Notes: generated from the sequence alone by a model not told the origin. 64,000 bases of DNA from Conchocele bisecta (GCA_029237695.1 CM055265.1:71215912-71279911), one strand, 5' to 3'; numbered from the stretch's first letter, positions 13,801 through 28,800 are shown. Program-made: numbers and translations.

Positions 13801-16800
13801 CATGAATGTAGTAGGCTGGACATGGATGTAGTAGGCTGTACATATATGTAGTAGGCTGGCCATGGATGTAGTAGGCTGGACATGGATGTAGTAGGCTGGG
13901 CATGGATGTAATAAGCTGGGCATGGATGTAGTAGGCTGGACATGTATGTAGTAGGCTGAACATTGATGTAGGCTGGACATGGATGTAGTATGCTGGACAT
14001 GGATGTAGTAGGCTGGACATGGATGTAATAGGCTGGACATGGATGTAGTAGGCTGGACATGGATGTAGGCTGGACATTGATGTAGGCTGGACATGGATGT
14101 AGTAGGCTGGACATGGATGTAGTAGGCTGGACATGGATGTAGGCTGGACATGGATGTAGTAGGCTGGACATTGATGTAGGCTGGATATGGATGTAATAGG
14201 CTGTACATTGCTGTATGTTGGACATGGATGTAGCATGCTGGACATTGATGTAGGCTGGACATTGATGTAGGCTGGACATGGATGTAGTAGACTGGACATT
14301 GATGTAGGCTGGACATTGATGTAGTAGGCTGGACATTCATGTAGGCTGGACATGGATGTAGTAGACTGGACATGGATGTAGTAGGCTGGACATTGATGTA
14401 GGCTGGACATTGATGTAGGCTGGACATGGATGTAATAGGCTGGACATTGATGTAGGCTGGTCATGGATGTAGTAGGCTGGACATTGATGTAGGCTGGACA
14501 TGGATGTAGTAGGCTGGACATTGATGTAGGCTGGACATTGATGTAGTAGGCTGGACATTGTTGTAGTAGGCTGGGCATGGATGTAGTAGGCTGGACATGG
14601 ATGTTTGACATGGATGTAGTAGGCTGGACATGGATGTGCATGGATGTAGTAGGCTGGACATGGATGTAGTAGGCTGTGCATGGATGTAGTAGGCTGGACA
14701 TGGATGTAGTAGGCTGTGCATGGATGTAGTAGGCTGGGCATGGATGTAGTAGGCTAGGCATGGATGTAGTAGGCTAGGCATGTATGTAGTAGACTGGGCA
14801 TGGATGTAGTAGGCTGTGCATGTATGTAGTATGCTGGGCATGGATGTAGTAGGCTGGGCATGGATGTAGTAGGTTGGACATGGATGTAGTAGGTTGGACA
14901 TGGATGTAGTAGACGACATGGATGTAATAGGCTGGACATTGATGTAGGCTGGACATTGATGTAGTAGGCTGGACATTGATGTAGGCTGGACATGGATGTA
15001 GTAGGCTGGGCATGGATGTAATAGGCTGGACATTGATGTAGGCTGGACATTGATGTAGGCTGGACATTGATGTAGTAGGCTGGACATCGATGTAGGCTGG
15101 ACATGGATGTAGTAGGCTGGGCATGGATGTAATAGGCTGGACATTGATGTAGTAGGCTGGACATGGATGTAGGCTGGACATGGATGTAGTAGGCTGGACA
15201 TGGATGTAGTAAGCTGTACATTGATGTAGGCTGGACATGGATGTAGTAGGCTGGGCATGGATGTAGTAGGCTGCTGGACATTGATGTAGTAGGCTGGACA
15301 TGGATGTAGGCTGGGCATGGATGTAGTAGGCTGGGCATGGATGTGGATGTAGTAGGCTGGGCATGGATGTAGTAGGCTGGCCATGGATGTAATTGGCTGG
15401 ACATGGATGTAGTATGCTGGACATTGATGTAGGCTGGACATGGATGTAACATGCTGGGCATGGATGTAGTAGGCTGGACATGGATGTAGTAGGCTGGGCA
15501 TGGATGTAGTAGGCTGGACATGGATGTAACAGGCTGGGCATGGATGTAACAGGCTGGGCATGGATGTAGTAGGCTAGACATGGATGTAGTAGGCTAGGCC
15601 TGGATGTAATAGGCTGGACATTGATGTACTAGACTGGACATGGATTTAATAGGCTGGACATGGATGTAGTAGGCTGGGCACGGAATCCCATAGGCCCCAT
15701 TTCTCACCCACATGTATGAATATTTAGGGTTATTATATTTTGCTAAGCCTCGATTCCTATACCCTACAGGCTAATGGGGTTGGAGCGGGAGTGGTGGGTG
15801 TGGTAGAGTGTGACTTCCTGGAGGCAATACACAACAAACAAGACTTCAACCACACGGACAAGTACAGGTGTGTACCTATTCATCAGAGTTCCAGATGAGG
15901 TCCGTATTGGCGTATTTTACGCACTATATGCATTGATTATCAAAAGTTAAAGTACAAAATACTCACAGCAATGTGACAATATACAATTATTGTCTTTTGA
16001 GGAGGTGTACATGAGATTTACGGACCTGAGAAAAGTGGTGTTCGGCGGAGGTGAACATCACTTTTCGAAGGTCCGTAAATCTCATGTACACCGACTCAAG
16101 ACAATAATTGTTTTATTATACGACACTTTTTAGCCCCATATTTAAATATTCTTTTTTTCTCCTCAAAATATCCGGCCTAAAAAAAAATGTGTTCACTTTT
16201 TTTTGGTTTCACACAATTTTCAATAATTATTTAAAAAAAATGTTTTTTAAATTTTAATTAATTTTTTTTCAAAATGTGTTATATTTACGCATGCGCTCTA
16301 AGGAGGTGAACAATAGGTTTGTTTACATGAATAAACACTTCTCGGACCAGTCTCGCAGTCCGAGAGTGCTTATTCGTGTAAACAAACCGTTCAGAGGTCT
16401 ACATTAAATTTGTATATAATCATGTGGTCGTGTTTCGGTCAATGAGAATGAAGGCCCCGTGCAGGCACCGGGGCGGGATCAACTGATCCTGAGAATAGTG
16501 CTGCAGTAGCCATTGCTTGTCGTAAAAGGCGACTAAACTGGCTTAACGATTGGGTTCATACTTTCCGGAACCCACTCTACCGGATTTGGCCCTCATGTAC
16601 ATTTTTGGCTTTCTTGTATGTGAGAGTTGAGTCGGGCTATGCCCCATATATAAAAGTAAGATTAGTGCTAATCCTATTACTTTTAGGGGATGGGATAAAT
16701 GATGCTGGTGTGGCGAGGGCCTGGCACCAGATCAGGTTGTTCTAATTTCAGGACTGAATATATATTTTGATTGTAAATATTGAGTTCTGAAGTTGGGATT

Positions 16801-19800
16801 TACCTCCCTCGGACAGGTGGATACGGGACACGACCCCGTTGACCCGTCTGCGTGTAGACTCCCTGAGGCTTGTACCTCTATGTCAGAAAAGCGGACGTTA
16901 AACCCTATTCACTCACTCACTCACTCACTCAATGAGAATGACTGAAATACTTAGTCATATAATAATATGCATTGATTTTCAAATCGACTAGTGAACATCC
17001 TGTAATAATGTCCTTTTGAAGATTTATTATATTTATTTATTTTCAGTGTTTCTGTAGTTCTTGGAGATTTCTTGTATTTTATTAGTATAAACATATTTTA
17101 TTGAATAAAAATTTACAACAATTCAGTAAAAATTTGGTCCAGTCGTGTCAATTTTCCCGGAATACCATTGTCGGTAGCCCGACTGGTCGTGTTCCAATTT
17201 AATCAAAGTCTCTGCCAAAAATAAAACAGTATTAGTTCACCTTTTATTTTTCTGGTAATAACAAACAAAACTTCCAAGAAATATCGCTGACTGACGGTTC
17301 GAAAATAGTTTATTTACAACTCCAGGCGGACTTGTTTGCCTAGGCCTCGGGTATGATATTTGTAGTAGGCCTCTGTATTTCGTACCCAAACTAAAACGTA
17401 TCAATTTTAAACAGTGGGATCAATGCTACCATCGAATATGATAATTGTATCCCCCGGACTCCGTCGGGGGATACTATGGATTTGACAGCGCGCCGCGTCC
17501 GCGTCCGCCGCAGACACTTCTTGTCCGGAGCATAACTCGAACACCCTTTGGAATATTTTCAAGAAACTTCACACATGCATAGACCACGACCCGAAGGTGT
17601 GTCGCGCACAAGATGACAACTCTTGCATAGCTAATTTTTTAGTTATCTCCCTTTTTTGTTTCTCGCACTGATTTCGTGTCCGGAGCATAACTCCACCACC
17701 CTTTGGAATATTTTCATGAAACTTCACACATGCATAGACCACGACCCAAAGGTGTGTCGCGCACAAGAATCACAACTCTTGCATAGCTAATTTTTTAGTT
17801 ATCTCCCTTTTTTGTTTCGCGCACTGATTGACCATAACTCGACCACCCTTTGGAATATTTTTATGAAACTTAACACATTCAATTAGACCACGAACCGAAG
17901 GTGTATTGTGCACAAGAATGACAACTCTTGCATAGCTAATTTTTTAGTTATCTCCCTTTTTTGTTTTCGCGTACTGATTTCCTGTCCGGAGCATAACTCG
18001 ACCACCCTTTGGAATATTTTCATGAAACTTCACACATGCATAGACCACGACCCGGAGGTGTGTCGCGCACAAGAATGACAACTCTTGCGTAGCTAATTTT
18101 TGAGTTATCTCCCTTTTTTGTTTTGCGCACTCTACAAACTGGACAATAATGCATGAAGACCCGTTTTCTCGTCTGCTCTGTACACCTTTTCTCGTGTGCT
18201 CTGTACACCTTACCTGTAGAGAGAACAATAGAGACTGGGAGAACCATGTGCTAGCATAGGCTAGCATGTGCAAATGTCCAGTGCTTGACCACTGTTGACC
18301 ACAGGTAATTTATACAGGTAAATTACTACATTGGATATTACATTTCCGTAAACTGTGTTGAAAATATTGTGGCATTATGTGGTCCTGTGCAGATATATGT
18401 AGATAAATATAGGACTATTAAAAAAAAATTCTGGGCTCCAGTAGCAAGCATTATTATTTTTAAACTTTTTTTTTCCATTTTTTTTTTTCATTTTTTTTTT
18501 TACATTTTTTTTTCTCAAATTATTTTTAAATTTTTAGCCAGGTTTTTTGAAAAAAAATCCAGGCTATTGGATTGGCGAAAGCCGGGCGGGCGGGCGGGCG
18601 GGCGGCGGCGGGCGGCGGGCGGCGTCCACAATCAATGTTAAGTTTTCGTGTTTGAGTCCATTTCTTTGTTACTGTACCACCTAGGACCACCAAACTTTCA
18701 CAGCTTCATAATCAAGGGGTGCCCACCACATATCACTATCCAACATATTACTTTTTTTTTAACTTGACCCATTTTTTCCGCGTAGTCGACTTAGCCATTT
18801 TCAATGTTAAGTTTTCGCGTTTACAATGTTAAGTTTTCGTGTTTAAGTCCATTTCTTTGGTACTGTACCACCTAGGACCACCAAACATTCACAGCTTCAT
18901 AACCAAGGGGTGCCTACCACATACAACTATCCAACATGTGACCATTTTTTTACCTTCACCTATTATTTCTACGTAATTGACTTAGCCATTTTCAACGTTA
19001 ACTTTTTAACGTACGTCTGGTTAGAGTTTTTTGGTTAAAACTTTTTCGTTATACTATATCTCTGCAACTGCTTCGCCCATTACCTTGAAACTTCACATGG
19101 GTGTTTATCATCATCCATATTTTCATTCTAACCCCCAACCGTGCGGCCCCTGTGCCCAATGTCAAGGTCAAATTACTTTGAATTTTTTTGTTAATGTTTT
19201 TTCGTGTACTATGTCTCTGCAACTGCTTCACCCAATACCTTGATACTTCACATGGGTGTTTATCATCATTGTCGCACCTGCTTGCGGAAAGCGCGATCCT
19301 GTGCCCACTGTCAAGGTCAAATTACTTTGAATTTTTTTGAATTTTTTTAAAGTTTTTTCGTGTACTATATCTCTGCAACTGCTTCACCCAATACCTTGAT
19401 TACTTCACATGGGTGTTTATCATCATTGTCGCACCTGCTTGCGGAAAGCACGATCCTGTGCCCAATGTCAAGGTCAAATTACTTTGAATTTTTTTGTTAA
19501 AGTTTTTTCGTGTACTATATCTCTGCAACTGCTTCACCCAATACCTTGATACTTCACATGGGTGTTTATCATCATTGTTGCACCTGCTTGCGGAAAGCGC
19601 GATCCTGTGCCCAATGTCAATGTCAAATTACTTTGAATTTTTTTGTTAAATTTTTTTCGTGTACTATATCTCTGCAAACTGCTTCACCCAATACCTTGAT
19701 ACTTCACTATGGGTGTTTATCATCATTGTCGCACCTGCTTGCGGAAAGCGCGATCCTGTGCCCTATGTCAAGTTCAAATTACTTTGTTTGAATTTTTTTG

Positions 19801-22800
19801 TTAAAGTTTTTTCGTGTACTATATCTCTGCAACTGCTTCACCCAATACCTTGATACTTCACATGGGTGTTTATCATCATTGTCACACCTGCTTGCGGAAA
19901 GCGCGATATCGTCGGCATTTTGGCATACGTCCGTCCGTTCGTCCGTGTGTCCGGTTAAAGTTTTTTGGTTAAAGTTTTTCCATCTACTATATCTATTTGT
20001 TTAGTGTCCATGCCTCGCCCCAAGGCGCGACATGCAGGCCACGGCCATCTAGTCTACAAAAAGTGGGTATAATTATGTTATCCAAGTGTCTATGCTTGGA
20101 AAAAACCTGGCCTTCGTGGCTTTGCCTCGTTTCTTGTTGTCTAGTAGCATAAGGTCGTAAGTGCTATATACAGACTATTAACCTGTGCATGTGCTAGCAT
20201 GTGCAACTGACCACTGACCACTTACAGGTAATTTATACAGGTAAATGATTATATTACATTTCCGTAAACCGTGTTGAAAATATTGTGGCAATATGTGGAC
20301 CTGTGTATATATGATATGTAGATAAATATAGGACTATTACATTTCTGCTCCAGTAGGGAGCATTATCCTTTTATTTTTTTTCAATTTAATTTTTTTTTTC
20401 AATTTTTTTTTTTTTTTACATTCTTTTTCAATTTTTACGACCACTAACTTATTACTTAATTTATACGGTACATTATTATTTCTGTAAACTGTGACAATAT
20501 TGTGGCAGTATGTGGACCTGTCAGATATGAGATAAATATGGACTATTAACAAAAATTCTGGCGAGCTTATTATTTTATTTTTTTTTGTATATTACATTTC
20601 CGTAAACTGTGTTGAAAATATTGTGGCATTATGTGGACCTGTGCAGATATATGTAGATAAATATAGGACTATTAAAAAAAATTCTGGGCTCCAGTAGCAA
20701 GCATTATTATTTTTAATTTTTTTTTTTCCATTTTTTTTTTTTACATTTTTTTTTTTTTACATTTTTTTTTTTCTCAAATTATTTTTTAAATTTTTGTCTA
20801 GTAGCATAAGGTCGTAAGTGCTATATACAGACTATTCACCTGTGCATGTGCTAGCATGTGCAACTGACCACTGACCACTTACAGGTAATTTATACAGGTA
20901 AATGATTATATTACATTTCCGTAAACCGTGTTGAAAATATTGTGGCAATATGTGGACCTGTGTATATATGATATGTAGATAAATATAGGACTATTAAAAA
21001 ACATTCTGGGCTCCAGTAGGGAGCATTATTCTTTTATTTTTTTTCAATTTAATTTTTTTTTTCAATTTTTTTTTTTTTACATTCTTTTTCAATTGCACTA
21101 ACTTATTACAGGTAATTTATACAGGTACATTATTACATTTCTGTAAACTGTGTTGACAATATTGTGGCAGTATGTGGACCTGTGCAGATATATGTAGATA
21201 ATATAGGACTATTAACAAAAATTCTGGGCTCCAGTAGCGAGCATTATTATTTTTTTTAATATAGGACTATTAAAAAAAAATTCTGGGCTCCAGTAGCAAG
21301 CATTATTATTTTTAATTTTTAAACTTTTTTTTTCCATTTTTTTTTTTCATTTTTTTTTTCAAATTCTTTTTCAATTTTTGTCTAGTAGCATAAGGTCGTA
21401 AGTGCTATATACAGACTATTATCATATAATAAAACAATTATTGACTAGTGAGCCATAGAATATAATCTGATATTCTATGGCTAACTAGTCAATAATTGTA
21501 TATGTTCGGGCCAGTGAAAATTGCTTTCGGGCCCAGGCTCGAGGTCAAGGTGGGACAAGGCGAGGCATCTGATTCCGCGGAATTCTTGTTTACTTATCTC
21601 CCTTTGTTGTTTCGTGCTCTGATTTTGTATCCAGAGCATAACTCGAACACCCTTTGGAATATTTTTATGCCCCACCACGATAGTGGAGGGGGCATTTAGT
21701 GTTACCCTCGTCCGTCCGTCCGTCCGTCCGTCCGTCCGTCCGTCCGTCCGCACACACGAATGGGTACTTGTTGTAAGCGTACGGGGATCTTATTGGGTAG
21801 GGTTAGGATAATGTTGGGTACTCTTGTTGGGTATTTTTATACAGTAAAAACCCAACAAGTATTCATTCGTAGGAACGTGCGTCCCGTCCGTCCGTCTGTC
21901 CGTCACAAAACTTTAACACTCGGGTAAATGTCTCATAATTTCTTCATCCTTCGACCGATCTGCTTCATATTTCATATACACATTGCTCTGATGGTTCACT
22001 ACCGCCCTGTGCCAAATCCACGTTCGTCCTGCCCCCGCCAAGCCCAGGGTCAAGGTTACATACTTGGTGCTTCAAAAACTTTAACGCTCAGGTAAATATC
22101 TTATCATTTCTGTTTTCTTTCACGGATCAGCTTCATATTTCATATACGCATTGCTCTAATGGTCCTCTACCGCCCTGTGCCAAATCCACGTTCGTTCTGC
22201 CCCCACCAAGCCCAGGGTCAAGGTCACATACTTAGTGCTTCAAAAACTTTAACGCTCGGGTAAATATCTTATACTTTCTGTTTTCTTTCATGGATCATCT
22301 TCATATTTCATATTCGCATTGCTCTAATGGTCCTCTACCGCCCTGTGCCAAATCCACGTTCGTCCTGCCCCGCCAATCCCAGGGTCAAGGTCACATACTT
22401 GGTGCTTCAAAAACTTTAACGCTCAGGTAAATATCTTATAATTTTTATTTCCATTCACGGATCAACTTCATATTTCATATACACGTTTCTCTAATGGTCC
22501 TCTACCGCCCTGTGCCAAATCCACGTTCGTCCTGCCCCCGCCAAGCCCAGGGTCAAGGTCACATACTTAGTGCTTCAAAAACTTTAATGCTCGGGTAAAT
22601 ATCTTATAATTTCTGTTTTCTTTCATGGATCATCTTCATATTCCATATACGCATTGCTCTAATGGTCCTCTACCGCCCTGTGCCAAATCCACGTTCGTCC
22701 TGCCCCCGCCAATCCCAGGGTCAAGGTCACATACTTGGTGCTTCAAAAACTTTAATGCTCAGGTAAATATCTTATAATTTTTCTTTCCATTCACGGATCA

Positions 22801-25800
22801 ACTTCATATTTCATATATGCGTTGCTGTAATGGTCCTCTACCGCCTGTGCCAAATCCACGTTCGTCCCGCCCCCGCCAAGCCCAGGGTTAACATCACATA
22901 CTTAGTGCTTCAAAATCTTTAACTCTCAGGTAAATATCTTATAATTTCTGTTTTCTTTCACGGATCAGCTTCATATTTCATATATGCATTGCTCTAATGG
23001 TCCTCTACCGCCCTGTGCCAAATCCACGTTTGTCCTGCCCCCCGCCAAGCCCAGGGTCAAGGTCACATACTTGGTGCTTCAAAAACTTTACGCTCAGGTA
23101 AAAGAAAATTTTGACTTGGAATTTGGCCTCATTTATTATCAAAGCGATATGTGGGACATCCGTGTTCTATGAACACATTTTCTAGTTATTAAACTTCACA
23201 CATGCATAGAAGACGACCCAAAGGTGTGTCGCACGTAAGAATGACAACTCTTGCGTCGTTAATTTCTTAGTTATCTCCCTTTGTTGTTTCGTGTACTGAT
23301 TTCGTGTCTGGAGCATAACTCGAACACCCTTTGGAATATTTTCATGAAACTTCATACATGCTAGACCACAACCCTAAAGGTGTGTCACGCAAGAATGACA
23401 ACTCTTGCATCATTAATTTTTTAGTTATCTCCCTTTGTTTTTTCTGTCACTGATTTTGTCTCCGGAGCATAACTCGAACACCCTTTTTTCAAACTACTTG
23501 TGTATCTGGGGAGGGGGATACACATGCCCTTGTCGACAAGCGTCCATTTCTAGTTTGTATGGTCTAAGAAATCAAACAAATGTGACAATTCTTTTTACAA
23601 AATATTAGAATCGTCTAAGGAGACAATTCTCATGTGTTGTCAAAACATGTTTTATTAAGACATCGGACAAATGTGAAAATAAAACCCGAATACATTGATA
23701 TTTCTTAGGAAACGATTCTCATGTGCTGCCAAATCTTGGTTTTATCAAGAAATCAAACAAATGTGAAAATGCACATGCTAATGCGTAATTATCAATTCAT
23801 CGGCGATGCGATGACGTGAGCGAGTACATAGTGTGGTTTTGGTATGTTTGTTTCCACCGAATTCTAAAGGTCAGTCACACTTTACACGTGAAACTGGATT
23901 ACCGACTGATGATTGTAAACACTATCAGGTGGCCGTTTCACTAAACTTCTTACGACTAAAATGTTCGTAAGCGCAAATTTAGAATCGTCTGCAAATTTGA
24001 ATTGATGGATTTACATTTATTGAGCATAGGCTGCATATGCAGCCTATGCTCAATAAATGTAAATCCAACAATTATTTACAAGAAAACAGTGTTACAGTGC
24101 AGGTCTGCGTTTTTGTTCCACCGTAGACAACACTTGCAAACTCAACGCGAACGCAACGCGTAACGCAACGGTTTGCTGTAGCGTTGTATACGTTGTGTAA
24201 ACGTATAACGTTTCGTACGTACACGTGTAATACACATTGTCAAACCGTTTAGTTTAAAAGCGTTGTATACGTTGTTTAAACGTATAATACGGTTCGTACA
24301 CGTGTAATACACATTGTCAAACCGTTTAGTTTAAAAGCGTTGTATACGTTGTTTAAATACTAATAATACGTTTCGTACACGTGTAATACACATTGTCAAA
24401 CCGTTTTAAAGCGTGTAATACGTTTAGCTTCAAGGCGTATAACACGCTTTGGACTATACATATGTAGCGAGGTGAAAGCGTCGAAACGTGTACAACGCTT
24501 TACCTGGAAGCGTGTAGCTATATGAAAGCGTTGAAACGTGTACAACGGTTCACCGTTTTAACGCGAATACCTGTTCGGCCCCTCGATCGCTTCGAGGCGG
24601 CCTTGTTTTGTCACTTTTAAAATATCGCGAATACATGTACCTGTTCGGTCTGGATCGTTTACAGGCGGATCGTTTCGCACCTACATGTACCACCATTCCG
24701 CACATGCGAATTATTGTAAGGCAGACTCATTTCGCCCTCCCCTGATATGGAAAATGAATTATATCGGGTGTAAACAACAATACATTGCAGCTCCATTATA
24801 ACGCGATGGTCGGGGTACGTTGTATAGTGCTCGCGATAGACAGACGCTTATTTACAATGTATAATGCTCGCGATCAACAGGCGCTTAAAAGGATTAATTG
24901 TTAATAAATAATGGTCACGTGTCCTGCCTATTCATGCGGACGATTAGCTGTTGATACGTGCATAAACCCACCGAAATTCCGCATGAACTCTGAATTTTGT
25001 GTCAACTTTTCAACACCATTTACGGAAAATATTTTCGAAATCAATATCGGCGAAACATGGCGACAGATCTGCGTATAATCCAGTGTTTTTTTTGTAATCC
25101 ATTCCTTTCGGAATACACATTTACGGGTATGAAATTATTAAATAATTTATTTTTATTTTTGTTATTTCTCAATGAAAGTATACGTTGTGACCACTCATTT
25201 GAACCGTCTCGACGAGACGGTTTAAATGGTGCTCGCGGCATATACTTCTGAGTGCATAGAAGGAAAATATTTTCCCGCAAACATAATCGTATCCTCAGCA
25301 TGAAATGGGTTACTGCATGATTGCCCCATGAGTTCGCGACGTCTGCGGAACATCAAAGGGCGTGTTGACCAATCAGTAACATTTCAAAACATAGCCTAAA
25401 GGAGTGGTCACGACGCATTTTCTCGTGCTGAATGATGTCATACAATAAGCACCTGTTAGTTGCCAGGGCTTATGTTATCGATTTTTTTTGCACAAAGCGA
25501 CACACAAATCTCGTCTGTGTAATATCACAGGTTGAAGTAACGGACCGAGGTCTATAAATACATTAAATATGCCTAAAATCTTCAATTAATGAAGAAAAAA
25601 ATAATATTTTTTTTTATTTTACACCCTCCATATAAACATTAATTTTGTTTCTTCATTCATTGATGCTTTTAGGCATATTTAATGTATTTGTAGACCTCAG
25701 AAATGGCGAATCTAGGAACTCTCGTATATTTACGCTGAAGCCAGTCTATTTCAGTCACTAATCCGCTATACACCTCTCCCACGCGTGTTAAGAAAAATCG

Positions 25801-28800
25801 ATATATGGAGAAACTGAATACACAGCGAGCTGCACACTGGTTTAACAGGGATAAGGCCCGCGGAATAGTGTCATAAATTACTTGGTCAAAACCGGTAAAT
25901 TTACAAGGTTTATAGCGAAATAGCAGCCGACTGGCAATTTTTCTCGGACCGATTTTTAAGACTAGTTTTCAAATCTCAATCGGTCTGAGAGTTCAAAAAT
26001 CGGTCCAGAACCGGAAAACTGAAAATTTTAGAAGCCCTGCAGTCTAGAAGTATATATACATGTACACACACAACAACGATCTGAGCATGCTGCGCATTCT
26101 ACGCGATACACGGTTGGCATACCAAAACGTGTTATGCGTTAAAACCCATGGAAACGTGTTATACGTATAACACGGTTTCATCTGTACGGTGCTGTGTACA
26201 TGTAGAAGCGTGTAACCGTTCGTCAAAGAAAGCGTTAAATCGTTTTTAAACGGTTTACCTTAGCGTTGTATACGTTTACAACCGTTGTATACGTTTACGG
26301 ATTACACGCTTTTGAAACTCAATGCGTTGTTTACAACCGTTGTATACGTTTACAACCGTTGTACACGGATTACACACTTTTGAAACTCAATGCGTTGAAC
26401 ACGGTTTGCTCGACTTTCGCGCATGCGCAAGAGTGGGGAAACGCAACGCATGGCCGAAAACGTATTACACGTAGACGACACACGGTTTGAAACGCAACTA
26501 ACGGAAACTCCACGGATACGCAACGCACAACACTTTGTACACGTATAAACTCGGAACATTTTGACAGAAACAACTGTAATGTGAAATTTACAGACTATCA
26601 TAATTTTGCACTTACGAACATTTTAGTCGTAGGAAGTTTAGTGAAACGGGCCCCAGGTGTGCAGCTAGACTGAAAATGATATGTCGCAAATGTGCTAATT
26701 GGGAATGGGTGGGTACGGCCATATTTTTTTTATGTTACAATCTCGCGTTTTTGCGATCTCGATCTCGCCTTCCGCTTTTGGAAATACGATTTGCCCATGC
26801 ATGTGTAGACAGCATGCGTGTTGGATTTGGTTCTACGTACGTACATGCATATAAAGCATGCTAGTTCGAATTGCATTCTACGTACTTACGTACATGTAAG
26901 GTATGCGCAAAACTCAATTTCAACACGCATGCATTCTACACACACATAATGACATGAACAAACGTATTTCCAAAAGCGGAAGGCGACATCGTGAAAAGGC
27001 TGAGGCGAAAACGCGACATCGCGGTCTCGAAAATGCGAGATAGCCAGGCGAAAACGCGAGAATGAATACAATAGAATCCCACGTTTTCACGATCTTGTGT
27101 ATAGGTCGACGATGCGATGCAGTAGCCTAACCAATAACACGTATTGAAATATGTTTTTTTTTGTCAATAAACGTGTATTGGCAGCACATTAGAATCGTCT
27201 CCTAAGACGAGTATCATTTTTTGTCAAATTATGTTTTTGTTGTCAAGAAATATAGATGTTTGTCAACATTTGTTCTATTTCTTAATAAAAGCTTTAAAAT
27301 GTTTTTGCAGCACATGAGAATCATCTCCTAAGACAATGTGTACGTGTCCTATTAGGGACATGTAGCAACCTCGCGTTTCGAGCTTTCGAGACGAAACGCG
27401 AAATTCTATCATATTCAATCTCGCGTTTTGCAAACACGCCGCACATGCATGAGCAAAACTAATCCGAATTTTTCAAAAGCGGAAGGCGAGATCGTGAAAA
27501 TGCGAGACAATTCTCATTATTTTAGGAAACGATTTTTATACGACCGTTTTTAAAAAACGTTACGTATTATGTTTTACCGCTGGGCGGGCGAGCGGCTGAC
27601 AGAAAAAGTGCTTAGTTCGTGTACACAACTCCTCCGAAACCGTTCAGTCGATCGATTTGAAACTATACACACGTCTTCTACACATATTGAAGATGTGCAC
27701 CTTATGCCGAAAAAATATTTTTTAACAAAAATATCACCTTTTTAACTTAGCCATTGTTTCTACATTGTTCTATGCAATTCTATATAGGGTACAGAGTTTG
27801 TGTACACAACTCCTCCGAAACCGTTCAGTCGATCGTTCTGAAACTATACACACGTCTTCTACACATATTGAAGATGTGCACCTTGGTGTTTTTATGCCGA
27901 AAACATATTTTTTAACAAAAATATCACCTTTTAAACTTAGCCATTTTTTCTACATTATTGTATCCAATTCCCTATCATTTCAACTTTACACTCTACTTTT
28001 CTATCTCTGCCGAAATTAGTAAACCGTACATGTTTAGCACAACGAGATGAAGAAATAATGCTATAGACTTTCAAATTCTCATTAATGTTTCTTGCCTTGG
28101 TGACAGCTTCACATTTCTGCATCTTCGCTGTCTGGCCCATATTCGACGGGCGTATTTTGTGACTTGCGGCACTCTTGTTATGTTTTATTATTGTCGATAA
28201 ATGTTATTTTCTCTATCATAGTTTTCTATGTCCGTGATTCCACGATCCGTATTTCACTGTAGCTTCAATTATATGTAAAAGACGGGGTTTGAACGACCTA
28301 AAACACTGTACAGGCCACACTCACTTACTCGAATTCGAAGGGAGATAAAAAAATACTTCGAGTTAACCGTAGTTTGACGTATCCGTTTTTCGCAACCTGT
28401 CGGACAACAAACTATTTTATTGACAGTTAGAACCAAATGATTACTTGCTGATGTAGCCTTGAGTAGTAAATATGATTTATTTTAGCAATTAAATGTACAT
28501 GGATACATGTTAAATGCTGTTTCTAAGACAAATCATATTTAAACACTTTCGGTTTGTTTACAAATACAGATATGCATGTCTGTGTGTAATTAATAGATAA
28601 CCCGGATGTGGCACACGTGACATGCGCATGTAGCGATATGTACATATTCAGTTCACCAATGAAATAAATAATAAAAAGAACATAATATTTTATGAATTAT
28701 TTTAATAAATTATACACGGAAACAACACAAAACAACAAGAAATACTGATTTGTAACACTATTATAAATGATTATTTCTGACCAGACTTGATTGTACAAAC

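Larger units (their letters stand above)
24095..26576. mobile_element. Tc1/mariner-like non-autonomous element, 2.48 kb
   Basis: The ends are CAGTGCAGGTCTGCG and, reversed, CAGTTGTTTCTGTCA, flanked by TA on both sides. The uninterrupted MITE has a single TA here, so the target duplication is TA. Long subterminal zones on both sides repeat CGTTGTATACGTTTAC and AACGCAACG motifs in opposite orientation. No transposase frame was seen. Confidence 0.72.
23930..26654. mobile_element. MITE (GGCCGTTTCACTAAAC family) split by a 2.5-kb insertion
   Basis: The left half (GGCCGTTTCACTAAACTTCT, AAATGTTCGTAAGCGCAAAT, and a central GCATAGGCTGCATATGCAGC palindrome) ends at 24094. The right half resumes at 26577 (TAATGTGAAATTTACAGACT, TTTAGTGAAACGGGCC). 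The intact relative at 46892-47134 has these halves contiguous, so the insertion is directly inferable. Confidence 0.85.

Noticed and set aside
11295..15581. Very long minus-strand open frames (up to 882 codons) rich in H, P, Y, S
   Set aside because: All three frames are open at once because the 20-bp unit lacks minus-strand stops. No start context, splice signals or non-repeat coding sequence supports a gene.
11357..15672. CRISPR-like array
   Set aside because: Units are contiguous and near-identical with no spacers, and the context is eukaryotic.
16452..16560. tRNA gene
   Set aside because: Pol III-like boxes occur only within SINE heads; no cloverleaf with an intact anticodon arm could be drawn by eye.
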